Shown here: in pieces, positions 56,322-64,000 of the stretch
Layout of the letters: each line of letters starts with the position of its first letter
Numbering within the stretch: position 1 is the stretch's first letter
Assembly (NCBI RefSeq): GCF_001597745.1
Contig: NZ_LUHJ01000072.1
Location: 231,734 to 295,733 of the forward strand
DNA: 64,000 nt
Direction: 5' to 3'
Origin: Anabaena sp. 4-3
GTDB taxonomy: Bacteria; Cyanobacteriota; Cyanobacteriia; Cyanobacteriales; Nostocaceae
The notes under the pieces: generated by a model
What the model was told of the DNA's origin: nothing
Seen by the model: the letters and a program-made list of their open reading frames with translations, nothing else
Database searches by the model: none
Position numbers and translations under genes: made by a program

Positions 56322-58244
56322 TTAGGTCAAAGCCGCAAACCCTGATTGGCTCTTAGCTTGGCGTAATTCTAAGAAAATTAACAAAGCGTTCACATCAGCC
56401 GGATTTACACCACCGATACGGGCAGCTTGACCGATGGTAAGCGGTTTTACCTGATTGAGTTTTTCCCTTGCTTCTTTAGAAAGGGTATTGATTTGTGTGT
56501 AATCTAAATCCGCAGGTAACTGGCGGTTAGCTTGACGGGCAATTTGTTCAATTTGGCTTTGTTGTCTAGCCAGATAACCAGAGTATTTAATGTCAATTTC
56601 TGCCCCTTCTCTCTCCGCTTGGGTCAGGGTGGGGTTGCCTAGTCCATACCTGTCAAGGTGAATATAATGGAAGCCAGGGCGACGCAATAAGTCAGCTAGG
56701 GTAATCGAACCTTTGATGGCTTGTTGGGTATCAGAGGCGATCGCTTTACCTATGTGATCATTTTCTTTCACTCTCGTAGCATACAGCCGTTCTTTCTCGG
56801 CGGCAATCTGGGCTTGTTTGTTGGTGAACAGTTCCCATCTGCGATCGTCAATTAAACCAATTTCCCGTCCCAAAGGTGTCAAACGTTGGTCAGCATTATC
56901 AGACCGCAGCAATAAGCGATACTCTGACCTACTGGTGAGCATCCGGTAAGGTTCCCGTAAATCCTTGGTACACAGGTCATCAAGTAATGTACCGATGTAA
57001 CTTTGCTCACGGGGTAAAATAATCATTTCCTGCCCACGGGCAAACCGCGCCGCATTAATTCCGGCGACAATTCCCTGGGCGGCGGCTTCTTCATAGCCTG
57101 TTGTCCCGTTGATTTGTCCCGCACAAAATAACCCGGCAATCTTTTTAGTCATCATTGTCGGATAACACTGGGTAGCGGGTAGGTAGTCATATTCCACCGC
57201 ATAGGCTGGACGTAACATTACGCAGTTTTCCAAACCGGGTAGACTCCGTAACATTTGCAGTTGCAAATTTTCCGGCAACCCTGTAGAAAACCCTTGTATG
57301 TACAGTTCGGGAATATCCCGCCCTTCTGGTTCAATAAATATCTGGTGGCTTTCCTTATCGGCAAAGCGGACAATCTTATCTTCTATACTGGGACAATAAC
57401 GTGGCCCTTTGGCTTCTACCCAGCCACCATACACAGGCGACAAATGTAAATTTTCTCGAATTAAACGATGGGTTTCGGCGGTGGTGCGCGTCATGTAACA
57501 AGGCATTTGTTCCCGTTCTACCCACGCCTGGGGGTCAAAACTAAACCACCGGACTTCTGCATCTCCTGGCTGAAGTTCCATTTTGCTATAGTCTACAGAC
57601 CGCTTGTCTACCCTTGCCGGTGTGCCAGTCTTCAGTCTCCCGGTTTCAAATCCTAAACGATTCAGGGTTTGGGTTAATCCCTCCGCCGCAAATTCCCCAG
57701 CCCGTCCGGCTGCCATCGATTTGTTTCCTACCCAAATCTTACCACCGAGAAAAGTACCTGTGGTCAAAATTACGGCTTTACATTGGAAGGCTACGCCAAA
57801 ATAGGTTTCTACTCCTATGACTTGATCATTAGCACCCAGCACCAAGTCTGTAACCATGCCTTCGCGGATGCTCAAGTTTTCTTGGTTTTCGACTATATTT
57901 TTCATCACAGCCGCATATTCCCGCTTGTCAGTTTGGGCGCGTAATGCCCACACCGCCGGGCCTCGTGAAGAGTTGAGGATGCGTTTTTGCAAGTAGGTGC
58001 GGTCTGCCATTTTGCCAATTTCCCCACCTAAAGCATCTACTTCATGGGTCAACTGAGATTTGGCAGGGCCGCCAACTGCTGGGTTGCAGGGTTGCCACGC
58101 GATTTTATCTAAGTTGAGGGTCAATAGCAGGGTACGACAGCCGAGGCGGGCAGTGGCAAGTGCTGCTTCGCAACCGGAGTGACCTGCACCGACGACAATC
58201 ACATCAAAAGCGTCTTGAAATTCAATAGGAGTGTGCATGGTCAT
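56322..58244 (-). CDS. mnmG: tRNA uridine-5-carboxymethylaminomethyl modification enzyme
   Basis: The 640-residue length and sequence are typical of MnmG (GidA). The FAD motif [12 protein letters not shown] starts at residue 19; [22 protein letters not shown] and [10 protein letters not shown] are family hallmarks, as is [21 protein letters not shown]. With MnmE it modifies the wobble uridine of several tRNAs. It is cytosolic. The gene is monocistronic and mnmE is not in the window. The upstream neighbour is the divergent M15 peptidase. Confidence 0.97.
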   Translation of the reverse strand: MTMHTPIEFQDAFDVIVVGAGHSGCEAALATARLGCRTLLLTLNLDKIAWQPCNPAVGGPAKSQLTHEVDALGGEIGKMADRTYLQKRILNSSRGPAVWALRAQTDKREYAAVMKNIVENQENLSIREGMVTDLVLGANDQVIGVETYFGVAFQCKAVILTTGTFLGGKIWVGNKSMAAGRAGEFAAEGLTQTLNRLGFETGRLKTGTPARVDKRSVDYSKMELQPGDAEVRWFSFDPQAWVEREQMPCYMTRTTAETHRLIRENLHLSPVYGGWVEAKGPRYCPSIEDKIVRFADKESHQIFIEPEGRDIPELYIQGFSTGLPENLQLQMLRSLPGLENCVMLRPAYAVEYDYLPATQCYPTMMTKKIAGLFCAGQINGTTGYEEAAAQGIVAGINAARFARGQEMIILPREQSYIGTLLDDLCTKDLREPYRMLTSRSEYRLLLRSDNADQRLTPLGREIGLIDDRRWELFTNKQAQIAAEKERLYATRVKENDHIGKAIASDTQQAIKGSITLADLLRRPGFHYIHLDRYGLGNPTLTQAEREGAEIDIKYSGYLARQQSQIEQIARQANRQLPADLDYTQINTLSKEAREKLNQVKPLTIGQAARIGGVNPADVNALLIFLELRQAKSQSGFAALT

Positions 58245-58434
58245 ACTTACAGGATTCGCAAGCTGAGATTTATTTTCAATTTTAACTGATACGGTGGCTT
58301 TATGGTTGTTATTGTTTCATTGAGTGGGGGTTCAAGTAGTTGATGTTTTGGTGACTGGATTTTTTAAATAAAGAGTTTTTGTGTCTTGATTTGGAAGGAA
58401 AATAATTTTATAATCGGGGGGATTTGATTTTTTT

Positions 58435-58475
58435 AACGCAGAGGTACGCGGAGGTAAACGCAGAGGTACGCGGAG
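58435..58475 (+). repeat. 19-nt direct repeat, period 22
   Basis: aacgcagaggtacgcggag occurs at 58435-58453 and again at 58457-58475, just before the Shine-Dalgarno of the M15 peptidase gene. Related words (ctgcgtacctctgcg) occur near 18460. Confidence 0.65.
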
Positions 58476-58494
58476 TTTTTAGGAGAGTTTTTTG

Positions 58495-59379
58495 GTGAGG
58501 AAGTTGAAATTCTCTCTGAATATAAGAGTTAATGTGATGCGGCGAAGTGTCAAGAAAATTAAATTGATTTTTGTGATGATTTTGATGGTTTTTACGTTAG
58601 TTGCTAGTAATACCATCAATCATTACCAGTTGGGTGCAAATTCTCCAGTTTCTCAGGAATGTTTAATTGTGGGTACGGGAGATTGTCGGGGAGTTTCAAC
58701 TACACCCAGTTTACCTACTCCTATGCCGGAGATTATTGTTACTGAACAAGACAGGTTTTTGGCGGCGATCGCTCCACATTTATCGACTATTCCCCAGGTG
58801 GGTAGTTATGAATATATTTTGTTACGTGCCTATGGTGCAGCTTTTATTAATCAAAATCCCGCCGTGCAGTTACCAGCGACGGTTTTGTTACAGGATGAGC
58901 CGGAAACTCTAGCTTTTCAAGAAACTTTAACTATGATGAAGGTGGATGGTACTAATGATTGTTATTTACAAGCATCAGCAGCCACAGCTTTAAATGAGGC
59001 GCGATCGCAACAAAATATTCCGCTAAAATCAGGTTATGGTTCTGGTGATTGTACTCGTTCTTTTGCTACTAATTTACGATTTTGGTATAAATACGCTAAT
59101 CGTAATACTTTAGAGCAAGTTCGAGCCGGAAAAGAAACCGCTATTTTAGGAGTTGTTGCACCACCCGGTACATCTCAACATCTGTGGGGTTTAGCTATTG
59201 ATTTACGGGTGTCTAATGCTCAACAAAGACAGGCTCTTTATGAGCATGGTTGGTTTCAAACAGTCGCCAAAGATGTACCACACTGGACTTATTTAGGTGT
59301 AAAGTTAGAAGATTTACCTCAGTTGGGGTTAAAACAGCAAGTTATCAACGGAATTAGTTATTGGCTGACTCCACTTTAA
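58495..59379 (+). CDS. Exported M15-family (VanY/D-Ala-D-Ala carboxypeptidase-like) peptidase
   Basis: The start is GTG 58495, with AGGAG near 58481-58485; a later ATG at 58537 is a weaker choice. A membrane leader (LIFVMILMVFTLVASNTI) begins the protein. The catalytic LAS domain (about 120-280) has SQHLWGLAIDLRV with the His and Asp zinc ligands and VPHWTYLG with the last His. Such enzymes trim the D-alanine end or cross-links of peptidoglycan in the periplasm. The region between leader and catalytic domain is probably a spacer. It is divergent from mnmG and followed by an unrelated coiled-coil gene. Confidence 0.85.
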   Translation: MRKLKFSLNIRVNVMRRSVKKIKLIFVMILMVFTLVASNTINHYQLGANSPVSQECLIVGTGDCRGVSTTPSLPTPMPEIIVTEQDRFLAAIAPHLSTIPQVGSYEYILLRAYGAAFINQNPAVQLPATVLLQDEPETLAFQETLTMMKVDGTNDCYLQASAATALNEARSQQNIPLKSGYGSGDCTRSFATNLRFWYKYANRNTLEQVRAGKETAILGVVAPPGTSQHLWGLAIDLRVSNAQQRQALYEHGWFQTVAKDVPHWTYLGVKLEDLPQLGLKQQVINGISYWLTPL

Positions 59380-59570
59380 TATTTTGTAATTTTCAATTTA
59401 GGAGTACAGTTAAGAAGTAATATTTTTGATGAAATTTGATAATTGGGGAGAATTTAACTAATATTTTAGAATTCCTAGCCCCGAAGGATGATAAATTACT
59501 ATTTCCTGTCAGAGCAGACGCAGAATTACTACATTAAAATAGTGATACACCTAACTCTGGAGTTCTAACA

Positions 59571-60146
59571 GTGGGCTTATTTGATGATTTTAGTCGGTTT
59601 CTCGAAAACCGTTTAGAGGAATTCTTGCGTAATAATCCGCATTTGGAATTAGAGGCGTTGTTAGAACAGCTGCGAAAGCAAGAGGAAGATACATTAAAAT
59701 TGATTGCAGATTTACAATTACAAGAGAAGCGATCGCAAGACGAAATTCTCTCTACCGCCCAAGAAATTCAACGTTGGCACATCCGCGTACAAAAAGCCCA
59801 AAACGCTGGTAGACAAGATTTAGCGGGGGCGGCGCAAGACAGAGAAGCAGCCCTATTGCGTGAAGGCAATCAGCTATGGGGACAAATGCAAGGTTTAAAA
59901 GAACGCATCAAACAATCTCAAGAACTCCTGCATAAAATCCAAGTACGGCGGCAAGAAGTCCAAACCAAAGCAACCGAAGCACAAACAGCACGCGCCAAAG
60001 CCCAAACTCAGCAACGTATAGACTCTAATGGCTGGTGGACTCCCACTAGCAGTTATACAAACAGCTATGATGACTTAGAAGCCACCTTTCGCCGTTGGGA
60101 AACCGAAGCCGAATTAGAACAAATGAAACGCAACATGGGAAAATAA
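59571..60146 (+). CDS. Coiled-coil protein of the TIGR04376 type
   Basis: GTG 59571, with GGAG about 10 bases upstream, starts a 191-residue protein opening MGLFDDFSRFLENRLEEFL. Most of the chain is a long charged coiled coil (LEALLEQLRKQEEDTLKLIADL, KERIKQSQELLHKIQVRRQEVQTKATEAQ), ending with a short WWTPTSSYTNSYDDLEATFRRWE segment. It resembles a cyanobacteria-restricted protein family known from genome annotation as TIGR04376, with some likeness to PspA-type coiled coils. No function is established. Cytosolic; possibly membrane-associated. Confidence 0.75.
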   Translation: MGLFDDFSRFLENRLEEFLRNNPHLELEALLEQLRKQEEDTLKLIADLQLQEKRSQDEILSTAQEIQRWHIRVQKAQNAGRQDLAGAAQDREAALLREGNQLWGQMQGLKERIKQSQELLHKIQVRRQEVQTKATEAQTARAKAQTQQRIDSNGWWTPTSSYTNSYDDLEATFRRWETEAELEQMKRNMGK

Positions 60147-60152
60147 CACCCT

Positions 60153-60181
60153 TGTAGAGACGCGATTTATCGCGTCTACCA
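60153..60181. repeat. GTAGAGACGCG palindrome copy
   Basis: tgtagagacgcgat and atcgcgtctacca pair around a short loop. The copy lies between the convergent ends of the coiled-coil gene and the penicillin-binding protein gene, where it could act as a hairpin, but no T-tract is evident. Confidence 0.55.
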
Positions 60182-60206
60182 ATATTTCAACCCCATCTCT
60201 TTAATA

Positions 60207-62126
60207 TTACCGAGGGCGCGGAAATTCAGCAGGCCGCTTAAAGTTCTGACTTGGCACACCTTTGAGAGCCTTTCGCATAAAATCACGCCAGATAGGTGCA
60301 ACCATACCCCCACCTGTAGCACCGTAAGCTAGTCGTCTGTTATCATCTCTTCCTACCCAAATAGCAGTAGTTAACTGTGGTACAGTGCCAACAAACCAAA
60401 TATCCCTTTCTGATGAAGTCGTTCCCGTCTTACCCGCAGCCGGACGACCTATATCAGCAGCTTTACCTGTACCATTACTAATTACCGATCGCATCACATC
60501 AATTACAGATGCCGATGCCCAAGGATCTAAAACTAAACGAGGTCTAGGGGTATTATCTATTAAAACATTGCCATTGCTATCAGTGACACGCATAATTAAT
60601 GTCGGTGGTGACTGCCAGCCATAATTAGCAAAAGTAGCATAAGCATTAGCCATTTCTAAAGGCGTGACACCAATTGCACCTAATGGTAAAGAAGTTACAG
60701 GTTCCATCGGACTCATAATACCCAAAGTCCGACAAGTTTCGATAACTTTATTTATCCCTACAGCTTTACCAAGTTTGATCGCGGGAATATTTCGAGATAA
60801 AGATAAAGCGGTGCGAATTGGTATAGCTCCCATAAAGCTACTATCGTAGTTACGCGGAGTGTACCAACGGTTGCCATCACGATAACTAACGCGAGTATCT
60901 AACACGGTTGTATTGGGTGTGTACTTACCACTAGCAAAAGCAGTATAGTAAACAAATGGTTTAAAAGAAGATCCTGGTTGACGCAGAGCTTGAGTGGCGC
61001 GGTTGAATTCGCTGGTTTTTTCATTTACCCCACCGACTAAAGCTTTAATAAAATGTGTGCGCGGATCAATAGCTACTAAAGCAATTTGATTATTTCTTAA
61101 CCCGCGCGCCGCTAATCTTCTGTGCCAACGCTTAACAGTTGTTTTCGCCATCATTTGAAAATTGGCATCAACGGTTGTCTGTACCCGCATCCCGCCTTTT
61201 ATGAGGGCATCACGCCCAAACTTTCGAGCTAACTCCTGGGCGACGGTATTAGTTATATAAGGTAAACCAAGTCCACCAGAGAATCTATTTTTATTCAATT
61301 GAATTTTTTGTTGGAGAGCCTGATTGTAATCTTTCTGGCTAATCCATTTTAACTCTAGCATCCTTTGTAGGACTTCTTGTTGCTTTTGTTTTGCCAAGTC
61401 TATATTAATAAACGGGCTGAAACTTTCCGGTGCTGGCAGCAAACTCGCCATCATTGCAGACTCAGCCAAGTTTAAATTTGCGGCTGGCTTGTTAAAGTAA
61501 TATTTGGCCGCCGTTTCCACACCATAATTATTATGACCCCAATAAACTTGATTGAGGTACATATCCAGTATTTGGTTTTTACTCAGAACTTGTTCTAGAC
61601 GGATGGCTAATACCGCTTCGGCTACTTTTCGTGTGATAGTACGCTCTTTAGACAGGAACAGGTTTTTTACCAATTGCATGGTAATAGTAGAGCCACCCTC
61701 CTGCACTTCTCCCGCTTCCCAGTTAACTAATAAAGCACGCCCCACGCCAGTGGGATTGATACCTTGGTGATTATAGAAGTAACTGTCTTCAGTGGCTAAT
61801 ACTGCTCGTTTTAGGTGCGGAGAAATTTGATTTAAGGCTACTACTTCGCGGTTGGCTTCACCGTGAATATCTGCTATGAGTTTACCATTGATATCATAGA
61901 TGTAAGTTGTTTCCGCAGGGGAAAAGTTGCGTAATTGTCTCACATCTGGCAAGTTACGGAAACTAGCAGCTAAACCTACCAATCCCCCAGCCAGCACAGA
62001 ACTTGCTAGAGTGGTGATTGATATCAAGGTAGCAGCAGTGATTTGACCTACTCCTTTGAAAAATTCAAAACTAGGTGAAGTCCGAAAATGTGACTGTTGC
62101 TCTTCAAATGTTCGGAATGAAGACAC
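60207..62126 (-). CDS. Class A penicillin-binding protein (PBP1A-type)
   Basis: The 639-residue protein has a short cytosolic tail and one membrane span (about 26-52). The glycosyltransferase domain (about 75-250) carries ATEDSYFYNHQGI, GGSTITMQLVKNLFLS and RKVAEAVLAIRLE. The transpeptidase domain (about 330-610) has SSFKPF with the active Ser, SRN (LSLSRNIPAI) and KTGTTS. It polymerises and cross-links peptidoglycan on the periplasmic side of the plasma membrane. Length and motifs are complete. Cyanobacteria have several such proteins and this sequence alone does not identify which one. Confidence 0.93.
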   Translation of the reverse strand: MSSFRTFEEQQSHFRTSPSFEFFKGVGQITAATLISITTLASSVLAGGLVGLAASFRNLPDVRQLRNFSPAETTYIYDINGKLIADIHGEANREVVALNQISPHLKRAVLATEDSYFYNHQGINPTGVGRALLVNWEAGEVQEGGSTITMQLVKNLFLSKERTITRKVAEAVLAIRLEQVLSKNQILDMYLNQVYWGHNNYGVETAAKYYFNKPAANLNLAESAMMASLLPAPESFSPFINIDLAKQKQQEVLQRMLELKWISQKDYNQALQQKIQLNKNRFSGGLGLPYITNTVAQELARKFGRDALIKGGMRVQTTVDANFQMMAKTTVKRWHRRLAARGLRNNQIALVAIDPRTHFIKALVGGVNEKTSEFNRATQALRQPGSSFKPFVYYTAFASGKYTPNTTVLDTRVSYRDGNRWYTPRNYDSSFMGAIPIRTALSLSRNIPAIKLGKAVGINKVIETCRTLGIMSPMEPVTSLPLGAIGVTPLEMANAYATFANYGWQSPPTLIMRVTDSNGNVLIDNTPRPRLVLDPWASASVIDVMRSVISNGTGKAADIGRPAAGKTGTTSSERDIWFVGTVPQLTTAIWVGRDDNRRLAYGATGGGMVAPIWRDFMRKALKGVPSQNFKRPAEFPRPR

Positions 62127-62483
62127 GACAATTATACTTCCTTTTTATAGATGTAACGGCAATTTATTCCACAGCACCAAGTTGATTATCTTGGGCAATT
62201 CGTCAGAGTTTGATAGTTATAAAATTCGATACATTAGTAGCGCAATTAACTAAAGCGACTTTGTGATTATATGAAATTAGTCATAATTAAACTTCTACTG
62301 TGAGGTATAATTTTGTCGTCTTTTAATTTGAGTAGAAATACCTCTTTTTACTTGTTTGTTATAAAACTTTCATAGCAAAATTCAGACTAAAGGAATAAAA
62401 TTTGCTCAAGATGCTGCTTATTCCTGGATGTAGAGACGTTATACAGCAGGGAACAGGTTTGAAAGTCTCTTAGCTTAAAAATG
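62127..62483. other. Intergenic region upstream of the penicillin-binding protein gene
   Basis: AT-rich DNA holding the promoter side of the class A penicillin-binding protein gene. A fragment of the GTAGAGACG repeat (62431-62440) and a gggaacagg piece like the heptamer unit are present. No gene is supported. Confidence 0.45.
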
Positions 62484-62514
62484 AAAAGATTACCCCCGAT
62501 GGAAGTAATCTTTT
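62484..62514 (-). terminator. Probable recA terminator
   Basis: On the minus strand aaaagattac (62505-62514 complement) pairs with gtaatctttt (62484-62493 complement) around an 11-nt loop. It is followed by catttttaag, a T-rich tract. It lies about 90 bases past the recA stop codon. Confidence 0.6.
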
Positions 62515-62575
62515 TATGTAGATGATTTTACCTTGTTGGCAGTGCATCGCCAGACGGTTATTGAAGTTAGTGCCA

Positions 62576-62600
62576 GATATCAGATTATTTATCTGATATC
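62576..62600. repeat. Perfect 10-bp inverted repeat directly after recA
   Basis: gatatcagat (62576-62585) and atctgatatc (62591-62600) enclose tattt. The second arm touches the recA stop codon at 62601-62603. No T-tract follows on the minus strand, so it may protect the mRNA 3' end rather than terminate transcription. Confidence 0.6.
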
Positions 62601-63674
62601 CTATTCTTCTTCTTCAAAATCTTCATCCTCTTCATCTTCATTATTCTTAGATACAGAGTTAGCAGAAACAACCGCCCCCTTATCTAATTTTTCCCGTACC
62701 AATTGCTTAATTTGTTCAGTAAATTCTGGCTTGTCTTCTAGGTACTTAATCGCGTTATCTCGACCTTGGGAAATGTTATCACCGTTGTAACTGTACCAAG
62801 CTCCTTTACGGACAAGAATACCAGTTTCTTCTGCCAAGTCTACCAGACAACCTAAAGTAGACACACCTTTACCAAAAATAATGTCGAATTCTGCGATTCT
62901 AAAAGGTGGTGCAACTTTGTTTTTTGCCACTTTGACTTTAACACGGTTGCCGAATTCATCAGAACCTTTTTTCAAGGTTTGAATCCGACGAATATCTAAA
63001 CGCACTGAAGCATAGAATTTCAAAGCATTACCGCCGGTGGTGGTTTCTGGGCTACCATAGGTGACTCCAATTTTTTGCCGTAGCTGGTTAATAAAGATAA
63101 CCGTGCAACCAGATTTACCGATATTCCCAGTAATTTTACGTAGAGCTTGGCTCATCAGTCTGGCTTGTAAACCAACGTGAGCATCACCCATATCTCCCTC
63201 GATTTCTGCACGGGGAACTAACGCCGCTACGGAGTCAATAACTACGATATCAACGGCGGCGGAACGCACGAGTTGATCAACAATTTCTAAGGCTGCTTCG
63301 CCGGTGTCGGGTTGAGAAACTAGGAGATTTTCAATATCGACACCTAAAGCGGCGGCGTAGGTGGGATCAAGGGCGTGTTCTGCATCCACAAAGGCAGCAA
63401 TACCACCTTCTTTCTGCACTTCTGCGATCGCGTGCAGTGCTACAGTAGTCTTACCGGAACTTTCCGGGCCATAAATCTCAATCACGCGTCCCTTGGGTAA
63501 ACCACCACCCAACGCCAAATCTAAAGTTAACGCCCCAGTGGAAATGGTTTCTACCCGCATCCGGGTAGCATCTCCTAGGCGCATGATTGCACCCTTACCG
63601 AAACTGCGCTCAATCTGGTTGAGTACCATATTCAACGCTTTTTGCTTGCCGGAAGTATCGGTATTGATAGCCAT
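62601..63674 (-). CDS. recA: Recombinase A
   Basis: The 357-residue protein is a canonical RecA: Walker [10 protein letters not shown] near residues 69-77, [20 protein letters not shown] (Walker B and loop 1), [11 protein letters not shown] and [19 protein letters not shown] (loop 2 region). The C-terminus is strongly acidic ([14 protein letters not shown]), a regulatory tail as in other RecA proteins. It forms filaments on single-stranded DNA for homologous recombination and induces the SOS response where LexA is cleavable. It is monocistronic here, with a possible LexA box upstream at 63728. Confidence 0.98.
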   Translation of the reverse strand: MAINTDTSGKQKALNMVLNQIERSFGKGAIMRLGDATRMRVETISTGALTLDLALGGGLPKGRVIEIYGPESSGKTTVALHAIAEVQKEGGIAAFVDAEHALDPTYAAALGVDIENLLVSQPDTGEAALEIVDQLVRSAAVDIVVIDSVAALVPRAEIEGDMGDAHVGLQARLMSQALRKITGNIGKSGCTVIFINQLRQKIGVTYGSPETTTGGNALKFYASVRLDIRRIQTLKKGSDEFGNRVKVKVAKNKVAPPFRIAEFDIIFGKGVSTLGCLVDLAEETGILVRKGAWYSYNGDNISQGRDNAIKYLEDKPEFTEQIKQLVREKLDKGAVVSANSVSKNNEDEEDEDFEEEE

Positions 63675-63727
63675 TCGTGCCTCTATTTAGTATACAGGTT
63701 TAAAATGTGTGGGGTTGGGTTTTTTGT

Positions 63728-63741
63728 AGAACAGATATACT
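63728..63741 (-). promoter_or_regulatory. Candidate LexA box upstream of recA
   Basis: On the minus strand the site reads agtatatctgttct. The Anabaena LexA consensus, as I recall it, is RGTACNNNDGTWCB; the site matches at every defined position except C5, which is T. It lies 54 bases upstream of the recA start codon, a sensible operator position. Confidence 0.45.
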
Positions 63742-63904
63742 ATTTTAGCTGGTAAATTCTAGAATAGGACTTGTCAAATGAAAAAGTAGCTGTGACAAGA
63801 TCCTAACCTGAAGACTACGTTATTGGGGTAGTTCTATTGTAAAAATTTTGGGAGAGGTAATTTTTTTAACTCAAATTTACACGCTCGTGATCATCAAAGT
63901 TTCT

Positions 63905-63973
63905 TGTAGGGTGCGTCAGTAGAGATAATTTGGTGACATACTCCCACACTGATTGCAAGCAATACAGTGTGGG
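63905..63973. repeat. Fragment of the GTAGGGTGCGTCAG element and a hairpin
   Basis: ttgtagggtgcgtcagta at 63905 is the left part of the family element, without its partner arm. A 9-bp inverted repeat cccacactg (63943-63951) / cagtgtggg (63965-63973) follows near the right edge. The last 30 bases show nothing else. Confidence 0.5.
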
Positions 63974-64000
63974 CTTCTCAGCGACTCCCGGTATCCCGTC

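Overview
The window comes from a filamentous, probably heterocyst-forming cyanobacterium of the Nostoc/Anabaena group. The sequence is dotted with the HIP1 octamer GCGATCGC and carries heptanucleotide tandem repeats of the type known from these genomes. It encodes a flavodiiron operon, a cyanobacterial Hfq next to dapF, a pheophorbide-oxygenase-like Rieske protein, a fibrillin and CheY-like signalling proteins. It is chromosomal and mostly housekeeping or accessory. I saw no rRNA, tRNA, CRISPR array or prophage.

Layout. 0-11 kb: a cyclic-nucleotide-binding regulator cut by the left edge, a secreted phytase-like/RTX protein, a GCS2-family ligase, a MATE exporter, rubrerythrin, pirin and ilvC. 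11-20 kb: a GAF/PAS diguanylate cyclase with a probable light-sensing GAF domain, small exported proteins, comF, an acetyltransferase, miaE and a dienelactone hydrolase. 20.4-22.2 kb: an IS607-type element whose tnpB has one in-frame stop. 22-28 kb: a PLP desulfhydrase/deaminase-like enzyme and the flv4 / Sll0218-like / flv2 operon. 28-35 kb: a PPOX-fold protein and a signalling cluster (multi-PAS histidine kinase, response regulator, convergent hybrid kinase). 35-47 kb: a fasciclin/beta-barrel fusion, a fibrillin, a PaO-like oxygenase, a glycosidase fused to a pepsin-like domain, a large zinc metalloprotease and a lipoprotein. 47-52 kb: a KefB-like antiporter, hfq, dapF and an HTH-Uma2 fusion. 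52-55 kb: two peptidoglycan hydrolases without signal peptides. 55-64 kb: a PilP-like membrane protein, mnmG, an M15 peptidase, a coiled-coil protein, a class A penicillin-binding protein and recA with a candidate LexA box.

The intergenic space is unusually structured. At least five small repeat families recur: (i) an approximately 124-bp nested palindrome with GTAGGGTGCGTCAG arms; (ii) an approximately 122-bp element with GGTGGGCATTGCC arms; (iii) a hairpin-plus-T-tract unit found at gene 3' ends; (iv) an element with ATCATGTCCG-like ends that carries a variable heptamer array inside; (v) a GTAGAGACGTTGC palindrome. Several supply stop codons or terminators to neighbouring genes, and two families interrupt the flavodiiron operon.

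The points most worth following up are the leaderless peptidoglycan hydrolase pair (52.1-54.6 kb), the predicted dual-cysteine cyanobacteriochrome cyclase (11.2-14.1 kb), the glycosidase/pepsin-like fusion, the nonsense-interrupted IS607 tnpB, and the repeat families that act as terminators or carry tandem arrays. Domain calls come from reading motifs by eye; no database search was run.
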